A DNA stretch of 38,555 bases from assembly GCA_001773725.1 (NCBI GenBank), contig MEXP01000018.1, forward strand, positions 1-38,555, given 5' to 3'. Both the position numbers and the translations under genes were made by a program. How positions within the stretch are numbered: position 1 is the first letter of the stretch; every line of letters begins with the position of its first letter. Under the pieces are notes generated by a model that was not told the origin of the DNA, did not search any database, and worked only from the letters and a program-made list of their open reading frames with translations. This DNA comes from Candidatus Amesbacteria bacterium RIFCSPLOWO2_01_FULL_49_25. GTDB lineage: Bacteria > Patescibacteriota > Microgenomatia > CAZETR01 > Amesbacteraceae. Below are positions 33,826-38,555 of this stretch, one piece after another.

Positions 33826-33996
33826 GTGGTGGTCGTGTACACCAAAAACCGTGGTTGCCCGATATGCAGGAACAATCTTTCGGCACTTATGCGCAGACAC
33901 GAAAACGGTAAGGACTGGGAAGTTTACGAGTGCAGAAATTGCGGTTCCGAGGTTTGGATCCTGCCTTTTAAAAGGATATTGGAAGGCAAACGGTAA
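33826..33996 (+). CDS. Small zinc-ribbon protein
   Basis: About 56 residues from a GTG near 33826 (AGGAAAGG just upstream; the exact GTG among several is uncertain). The CxxC pairs 'CPIC' and 'CRNC' lie about 26 residues apart in 'GCPICRNN' and 'YECRNCGSEVW', a classical zinc ribbon. Its stop overlaps the ATG of the primase gene (TAATG). An accessory role with the primase is inferred from coupling. Confidence 0.6.
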   Translation: MVVVYTKNRGCPICRNNLSALMRRHENGKDWEVYECRNCGSEVWILPFKRILEGKR

Positions 33997-34982
33997 TGAA
34001 AACACGGCCAGCATCTTCATTCTTGGCCTGGCCGTGGATTAACAAAACTATGAAAGAAAGACTAACACCCATCGAAAAAATAAATATAGCCAGCGAGTTT
34101 GCGAAGAACTTCGTCCAGCGATGGGATTTAAAAGCCATCCAGAGGAAGGACGGCAGTTATTTGTCCATCAAACACCCTTTGACCCATGATGATATTTTGG
34201 ATCATTTAAAAGGGGAGATTACTTTGGGTGCATACGTGCTAAATCCAGACAGCATGGCGCATTTTACCGTTATGGATGCAGACGATGAAACCAATTTTTC
34301 TGGTTTGATCGGCGTTTCGATGGTTTTAATGGCTCGAAAAATACCATCCTATATCGAAGAATCCCGTCGTGGTGGCCATCTATGGATGTTTTTTGATCCG
34401 ATGGACGGATGGAAAGCCCGATCATTGGGCAATACAATCGCTGAAAAATTCGGCGTCACCTGCGAGGTGTTTCCCAAGCAGGACAAATTGGGGGAGGGGC
34501 CTGGTTCTTTAATAAGGCTCCCATTTGGAGTGCATCAAAAAACCGGAAAAAGGTACGGTTTTATTGACCGTACTGGTAATCCTTTGGCTCCGACCCTTTT
34601 GGAGCAGCTAAAAATTTTGTCCTATCCTGAAAAAGTCCAATTGAGCGACGTTGAGTCGTATCTGCCAACGAAAAAACCGGTAAACCTACCCGGAAATTCA
34701 ATCCAGGAAGGTTCAGGAACTTCCTGGAGCCAGATCAAGGAGAAGATCAATATTAAGGACTTCATCGGTCAATACGTGGAGCTGAGGTCGTCTGGGGGCG
34801 GCGCAATGGGGAAGTGCCCATTCCACGATGACACCCACAACTCTTTTGGGGTAAATGAAAAAGGTAATTACTGGCACTGTTTTGCCGGCTGTGGTGGGGG
34901 ATCGGTTATAGACTTTTACATGAAGCTGAAAGGCGTTGACTTTAAAACCGCTGTTGAGGATTTAAGACAATGGACGAAATAA
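33996..34982 (+). CDS. AEP-type primase with C-terminal CHC2 zinc finger
   Basis: 328 residues. Residues 20-230 form an archaeo-eukaryotic primase (PrimPol/TOTE-type) domain: the metal-binding 'VMDADD' at 92-97, 'RRGGHLWMFFD' at 124-134 and 'LIRLPFGVHQKTGKRYGF' at 172-189. Residues 245-325 are a DnaG-type CHC2 finger: 'KCPFHDD' (C274, H277) and 'HCFAGCGGG' (C295, C299), ending in 'DFYMKLKGVDFKTAVEDL'. The zinc finger follows the catalytic domain, the reverse of DnaG. Such proteins prime replication of plasmids and ICEs. GGAAGG precedes the ATG; a second ATG at 34050 lies after a 9-bp stem-loop (34003-34036) and is a possible alternative start. Confidence 0.85.
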   Translation: MKTRPASSFLAWPWINKTMKERLTPIEKINIASEFAKNFVQRWDLKAIQRKDGSYLSIKHPLTHDDILDHLKGEITLGAYVLNPDSMAHFTVMDADDETNFSGLIGVSMVLMARKIPSYIEESRRGGHLWMFFDPMDGWKARSLGNTIAEKFGVTCEVFPKQDKLGEGPGSLIRLPFGVHQKTGKRYGFIDRTGNPLAPTLLEQLKILSYPEKVQLSDVESYLPTKKPVNLPGNSIQEGSGTSWSQIKEKINIKDFIGQYVELRSSGGGAMGKCPFHDDTHNSFGVNEKGNYWHCFAGCGGGSVIDFYMKLKGVDFKTAVEDLRQWTK

Positions 34983-35161
34983 TGACAATCCCAGAGGTGG
35001 CCAGATACCTCAAAATATCAAAAAGCAAAATCTACTACATGGTGCAGAAGAAACAGATACCACATATCCGCTTGGGAAGAAACGTGCGGATTAAGGGTTC
35101 CGAGCTTCTCAACTGGCTCGAAAAAATGAAAAGCGGCTATAGTTGGAAAATGGAGGATTAA
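34970..35161 (+). CDS. Excisionase-like HTH protein (AlpA/HTH-17 type)
   Basis: 63 residues: 'MTIPEVARYLKISKSKIYYM', then 'IPHIRLGRNVRIKGSELLNW', the standard winged helix of AlpA/Xis and HTH-17 proteins. It overlaps the primase end by 13 nt; a second ATG at 34982 sits at TAATG and is an alternative start. With an attP-like site and integrase about 500 bp downstream it is the best candidate for the recombination directionality factor. A transcriptional role is equally possible. Confidence 0.75.
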   Translation: MDEIMTIPEVARYLKISKSKIYYMVQKKQIPHIRLGRNVRIKGSELLNWLEKMKSGYSWKMED

Positions 35162-35165
35162 ACAA

Positions 35166-35342
35166 ATGAAAGGCAAACCCATTACCATACGGGATCTTGA
35201 GTATTATCAGAAAAATCCCCGTGAACTTTACGAGACTTGCGTAAAGCTCCTTGAAATTGCGACCAGACTTCAGGAACTTAAGCTCAAAAAAACTTTGTCG
35301 GAAGCAGAAAAAATTCTTCGAGAAACTTCACGCAAAGTATAA
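35166..35342 (+). CDS. Small helical protein, 58 aa, last gene of the operon
   Basis: ATG at 35166, stop TAA at 35340-35342. The product begins 'MKGKPITIRDLEYYQKNPRE' and continues through 'LYETCVKLLEIATRLQELKL' to 'LSEAEKILRETSRKV': basic, soluble and largely helical. It starts four bases after the excisionase-like stop, so coupling is likely, although the site before the ATG is only GGAGG at 35152-35156. Function unknown. Confidence 0.55.
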   Translation: MKGKPITIRDLEYYQKNPRELYETCVKLLEIATRLQELKLKKTLSEAEKILRETSRKV

Positions 35343-35391
35343 ATACCGGTCTTTTGCCGTCCCCAAAGGCGTTTTTGCCAACGGGTCTTAA

Positions 35392-35663
35392 CTGCTACAC
35401 ATTTGCTACTGTTTTAACAAAGAAATTGACAGGCACCGCCATATTTGGGGTGGCTTGCCTGTCAATTGCTATTTATTGCCATATATGGGAGTGACCCCGA
35501 GAGGACTCGAACCTCTAACCAATTGATTAAGAGGCTGGAGGCTTAAGCCTCCACTCCCCCAAATATGGCAAATAACTCCATTTAAACGGAAATTGGGGCA
35601 TATATAGCCCCAATATCTCCGCTCTTTCCAACTGTTTCTGTGTGTCTGCTACAGAATTGCTAC
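35392..35663. other. Probable attP: tRNA-Lys 3' half core with inverted repeats and arm-type sites
   Basis: CTGCTACACATTTGCTAC (35392-35409) and CTGCTACAGAATTGCTAC (35646-35663) match at 16 of 18 positions in direct orientation. They stand almost symmetrically around a tRNA fragment (35492-35533). That core is nested in inverted repeats GCCATAT/ATATGGC (35478-35484/35563-35569) and GGGAGTG/CACTCCC (35487-35493/35552-35558). A 16-bp palindrome GGAGGCTTAAGCCTCC (35537-35552) abuts the core, and TTGACAGGCA/TGCCTGTCAA (35426-35465) forms another dyad. This is the layout expected for a tyrosine-integrase attP. The right arm overlaps the end of the integrase gene. Confidence 0.65.
35492..35533 (-). 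tRNA. 3' half of tRNA-Lys(CUU), att core fragment (not a functional gene)
   Basis: On the minus strand: anticodon loop CTCTTAA (35533-35527), stem half TCAAT, five-base variable region TGGTT, T-arm AGAGG-TTCGAGT-CCTCT, acceptor half CGGGGTC and discriminator A. All segment lengths are canonical. The 5' acceptor, D-arm and 5' anticodon stem are absent; a palindrome is there instead. It is a fragment whose identity block ends in the anticodon loop, where many integrases cross over. Confidence 0.75.
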
Positions 35664-36757
35664 ATATTACCCATCAGTTGATCCATCTTGTCGGCAGCTT
35701 CCAATTGTAAACTGGGTATAACGTGGGAATAGGTGTCCAGGGTCAGACTGATTTGTGAATGCCCCAACCTTTCCTGGACTATTTTGGGATGAACGCCGGC
35801 AGCCAAGAGAAGCGAGGCGTGGGTATGTCTTAAATCGTGGAAGCGGATATTGGGTAGCCCCGTTTCTTTGATGGCACTTTTAAAATGCCTTACCAGATTC
35901 CTTGGGCTTATGGGTTTTCCAGAGGAAGTCGTAAAAATGAGCCCCTGATTCCTTTTCTGGATGTATAGGTAATCCGTCAGGATCGAGATTATTGACGAGG
36001 GAATTGAAACCGCCCGTTTTGAGCTTTCCGTTTTGGGTTCGGTCACAACCAAACCACCTTTCAATGCCTGGACAGCGTGTTTAACGTGGATCGTGCGATG
36101 GAGAATATCGACATCTTCAAAATAAATCCCCAGAACCTCGCCCTCACGCATACCCAGGTACACGCTCAAAAGGTAGATGACGAAAAACCTGTGGTCTTTT
36201 ACGGCATTCAGGAATTTTTTTACTTCCTCTATAGACCAGACTTCGGGAGCCTTTCGTTTAGGGTTAGGGTGATCCACCAGATCGGTGACGTTTCGATAGA
36301 CCAGCCCCAACCGGAGAGCCTGATTCAGGGCTTTGTGAAGAATTGAATGGATGAACTGGACAGTCCTTTTGGACAGTCCGGCATTTAGTTTGTCCGAATA
36401 AAACTTCTGGATGATTAAGGGGTTTAAAGCGGATAGTCTGTAATGGCCTAATCCTGGTTTTATATGTATCCTTATCAGGGATTCATAGCTTTCAAGAGTC
36501 TTCGGCCTAAGATTATGCCTGGCCACATCGTTGAAATAGCGGTCAATAAATTCGGAGACGGTCACTCTGTCATCTACGACCAGATTGCCTTGTTTCAGTT
36601 GATTAATTGAAGCTTGCAGCCATTCTCTGACGACCTGCTGGCTTTTGCTGCGTTTGCGTTTACGTGCGCCGTCAGGAAGCGATATTTCTGCTACCCAAGA
36701 GCCAGTTGAATTCTCTTTAAAAATACTACCTTCGTTATTCGATCTTCGCTTACTCAT
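35660..36757 (-). CDS. int: Tyrosine integrase of the element
   Basis: 365 residues. The N-terminus is an arm-type-DNA-binding AP2/SAMP-like module ('GSIFKENSTGSWVAEISL'), followed by a core-binding domain (65-160, 'TVSEFIDRYFNDVARHNLRP') and a catalytic domain with the complete set Arg204 ('LGMREGEV'), Lys242, His307-x-x-Arg310 ('HDLRHTHA'), His333 ('LGHS') and Tyr343 ('TYSHV'). AGGA lies seven bases before the ATG. The gene reads toward the tRNA fragment and its end lies within the right arm-type repeat. It should integrate and, with an excisionase, excise the element at a tRNA-Lys gene. Confidence 0.93.
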   Translation of the reverse strand: MSKRRSNNEGSIFKENSTGSWVAEISLPDGARKRKRSKSQQVVREWLQASINQLKQGNLVVDDRVTVSEFIDRYFNDVARHNLRPKTLESYESLIRIHIKPGLGHYRLSALNPLIIQKFYSDKLNAGLSKRTVQFIHSILHKALNQALRLGLVYRNVTDLVDHPNPKRKAPEVWSIEEVKKFLNAVKDHRFFVIYLLSVYLGMREGEVLGIYFEDVDILHRTIHVKHAVQALKGGLVVTEPKTESSKRAVSIPSSIISILTDYLYIQKRNQGLIFTTSSGKPISPRNLVRHFKSAIKETGLPNIRFHDLRHTHASLLLAAGVHPKIVQERLGHSQISLTLDTYSHVIPSLQLEAADKMDQLMGNM

Positions 36758-37185
36758 CGCCGACCGTCCTAAAAATCAATTCCTATCCGAGTAAGATCTA
36801 TCCTTCCAAACCGATATTTGTATCAATTTTATCACACATTGAACAAACGTTCTGGAAATAATGGACACAATATATTCAAACCACTACCACTTAAAGGCAT
36901 ATTTCTTCACAACGAAGACCTATCCAAAAACACCGGATAGTTGGCAAAAGTCTCGCAGCTGCTGTGTCTTATAATCGGCCCTCCATACGATTACCGAATA
37001 CCAATCTAATCCGGTGGGTCAAACCCGTAAAAACAAAAGCAAGGTCGATGTTGTGTTTCAACTAAATGGGAGGTATAAGAAATGAACCGGTATCATTGAT
37101 AATGTACTACAATTATCAGCGTTGTTCACGATTCTTTTTAAACTTCGCCTGGAGATAAACACTCTCGACGTAAAGAAGTGCACAA
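36758..37185. other. Gap between integrase and lipoprotein genes
   Basis: No gene of credible composition is seen. It contains a hairpin CTATCC/GGATAG (36920-36940). It also has a GGGAGG site followed by a five-codon frame (ATG at 37081 to TGA), which is probably chance. Confidence 0.35.
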
Positions 37186-37208
37186 ATGTTTCGCAAACTG
37201 TTTTTTTC

Positions 37209-38555
37209 TTGTTGACAGTATCCCAGATCACCGCTTGCAGTTCTTATGGAACAAACACTCCTGCTCCAGAACCGTCTAGCCAAACCTTCTCAGAAACTCT
37301 GATGCCTACCGCGACCTTAATGTACACGCCAACAGCCGCCCCAACACGTACATTTACACCCCCACCAACTGCTACCCCCATGCCCGAATCGTCTCCAACT
37401 CCTCTACCAACCTCCATCTCCGGGGAGTTTGAATTTCCATTTCAGCCGGGATCTATTCCTGTCGAACTGGTGACCGCCGGTCTTGGAGAGGTTATGTTCG
37501 GAATCGCCGAAAGCGCCGGTGGAGAAATCTCAACCGAAGGGATGAAGTCTCAGAATATTATTCCGTTGGTTAAAGACGGCAGCATTCTAAATGCCGTCTC
37601 GGGAAACGTTGTTTTTCTGCCGTTCCCGGAAAAAATGTTGACCGAAGATGGTCAGGAAGTTTCCTACTCGGTCGATCAATCCGGTCAAGGATGGGCAGCC
37701 TACATCGACACTAGCGGAAATCTTCTTCGGAAGATGATCACCCGGATACCGAATGCTGCCACGATTGTCGCAGGAGTGAGTTTTAACTCCTCCGATCGTG
37801 GTACGGTGTACGCCGTCAAACTCAGTGAGTCCGGAGAAGTCCAAGGAAAAGCCCGTCTGGTCTTTGACGCACAAACTACCCTCTCAGTCGTATTTGAGGC
37901 CGGCGAAGTCGCGATCGACGTCAACAACCAACCAGTAGCTCCTGATTATCAAACAGGAAACTGGGAGGTAGACTCACTTCAAAAATTATACAGCAGGTTG
38001 AATGCTGCAGGTTTGATTTTTCCTCCAGAAACAACTACCAGAATCACTCAGGAACACTATGGATTTGTATTCAGTCTTTCGACAGGAATACTTAAAAACA
38101 GTGGTTTAAAGTATATTCACATTCCCGATGATGTAGCGGACAAGATGTTTTTACAAACAATGGGAAGGTTTATGTACTTCCTGAGAGACTTCTATCCGGA
38201 GAGATACTCTGAGTTCTATGATCTTGCAGAAAAGATTAACAATGGCACAATCAACGTATATGGTGCTGAGTATACATTACACTCGGAGTTAGCCCAGAAA
38301 GAGTACGGTGAAGGACCAATTCCCATTAAATTTAACAACTCCGATATTTCCGGTTTAATCACGGGATTAGAGGTAAATTTGGTTAGCAAACAGGAGTTTA
38401 CTGATATAGTTATTCCTGTGTTAGACAGGAATGCGATTGTTTATTCAGCTAAAGCTCCATGGATTCACGAAAACTTTAGCGGAGATTCAGATTTCGCTGC
38501 TTTTATTAGCAGAGAGAGATTGATTATTTTCGCTTATAGTCATGGCACTTCCGGA
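37209..38555 (+). CDS. Lipoprotein with Thr/Pro stalk, truncated by the window end; probable frameshift at its start
   Basis: This frame is open to the last base. It reads a lipobox-bearing signal peptide ('FFLLTVSQITAC', Cys near 37236), a Thr/Pro/Ser stalk ('PTATLMYTPTAAPTRTFTPP'), then a soluble ectodomain ('SIPVELVTAGLGEVMFGIAE', 'VSYSVDQSGQGWAAYIDTSG') with no catalytic motif I recognise. Within the frame the only start is a TTG at 37209. One base out of frame, ATG at 37186 gives 'MFRKLFF' leading into a T7 tract; one extra T would join it to the signal peptide. The intact protein is therefore probably made by, or was disrupted through, a homopolymer slip. It is likely a surface lipoprotein cargo gene. 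Confidence 0.65.
   Translation, partial: MLTVSQITACSSYGTNTPAPEPSSQTFSETLMPTATLMYTPTAAPTRTFTPPPTATPMPESSPTPLPTSISGEFEFPFQPGSIPVELVTAGLGEVMFGIAESAGGEISTEGMKSQNIIPLVKDGSILNAVSGNVVFLPFPEKMLTEDGQEVSYSVDQSGQGWAAYIDTSGNLLRKMITRIPNAATIVAGVSFNSSDRGTVYAVKLSESGEVQGKARLVFDAQTTLSVVFEAGEVAIDVNNQPVAPDYQTGNWEVDSLQKLYSRLNAAGLIFPPETTTRITQEHYGFVFSLSTGILKNSGLKYIHIPDDVADKMFLQTMGRFMYFLRDFYPERYSEFYDLAEKINNGTINVYGAEYTLHSELAQKEYGEGPIPIKFNNSDISGLITGLEVNLVSKQEFTDIVIPVLDRNAIVYSAKAPWIHENFSGDSDFAAFISRERLIIFAYSHGTSG

Noticed and set aside
35492-35552. tRNA-Leu(UAA), reading the CTTAAGC loop of the palindrome as anticodon loop
   Set aside because: That reading needs an abnormal variable arm and lacks the 5' half; the tRNA-Lys(CUU) 3' half fits every segment length.

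Overview
The window looks like accessory, mobile-element DNA from a Chloroflexota bacterium, most likely Anaerolineae-like. The basis is the style of its proteins: secreted beta-propeller/protease proteins with Thr-Pro linkers, a lipoprotein with a Thr/Pro/Ser stalk, a secreted protein ending in a 'FMPVILRNN'-type tail, and an AbiEii-type protein ending in a Cys/His 'HKDKYG' module. This is a judgement from composition and family habit; no rRNA or core housekeeping gene is present to settle it.

Layout. (1) 1-3.9 kb: small genes (a Rad52/SSAP-like fragment, a Cys-rich protein, a coiled-coil protein), a winged-helix/Mrr-type nuclease gene split by a -1 frameshift, two unknown genes, and a compact nested stem-loop element ending in a T-run. 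(2) 4.4-16.2 kb: a defence-type island. It holds a membrane-anchored STAND/NACHT-like NTPase with a long HEAT array, a tyrosine recombinase with two altered catalytic positions, a single-chain type IIG restriction-modification enzyme, a PIN/HTH toxin-antitoxin pair, an AbiEii nucleotidyltransferase fused to WYL-like and Zn-binding segments, and an unknown gene. (3) 16.2-25.9 kb: a cargo region. A 193-bp perfect direct repeat flanks a small membrane protein and a secreted subtilase. Beyond it lie a membrane-anchored protein, a GHKL ATPase fused in frame to the end of a phosphodiester glycosidase, and a large secreted metalloprotease-like protein. (4) 26.1-27.9 kb: a partition module (ParA plus a small basic partner) bearing two striking tracts with CG every 4 bp, then a structured non-coding stretch. 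(5) 29.7-35.3 kb: a collinear plasmid/ICE operon with small membrane proteins, a replication-relaxation protein, a VirD4/TraG-like coupling ATPase, a zinc ribbon, an AEP primase with C-terminal CHC2 finger, an excisionase-like HTH and a small helical protein. Most intergenic gaps contain stem-loops. (6) 35.4-36.8 kb: an apparent attP, made of the 3' half of a tRNA-Lys(CUU) gene inside inverted repeats and flanked by 18-bp arm-type direct repeats, next to a complete tyrosine integrase. (7) 37.2 kb to the end: a lipoprotein gene running off the window, with a probable one-base slip in a T7 tract.

How it fits together. Partition, primase, coupling-protein, excisionase-like and integrase genes around an attP-like site suggest an integrative conjugative/mobilizable element or integrative plasmid. 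Mobile-type genes lie on both sides of the tRNA fragment, which suggests a circular or tandem form. The defence and secreted-protein genes look like cargo, and the cargo region carries several recombination scars: the gene chimera, the direct repeat, a duplicated partition-promoter region and a remnant reading frame. No relaxase or VirB4 gene was recognised here.

The strongest candidates for something undescribed are the 4-bp-periodic partition tracts, the nested 111-nt element beside the NACHT-HEAT gene, the attP architecture and the GHKL-glycosidase chimera.
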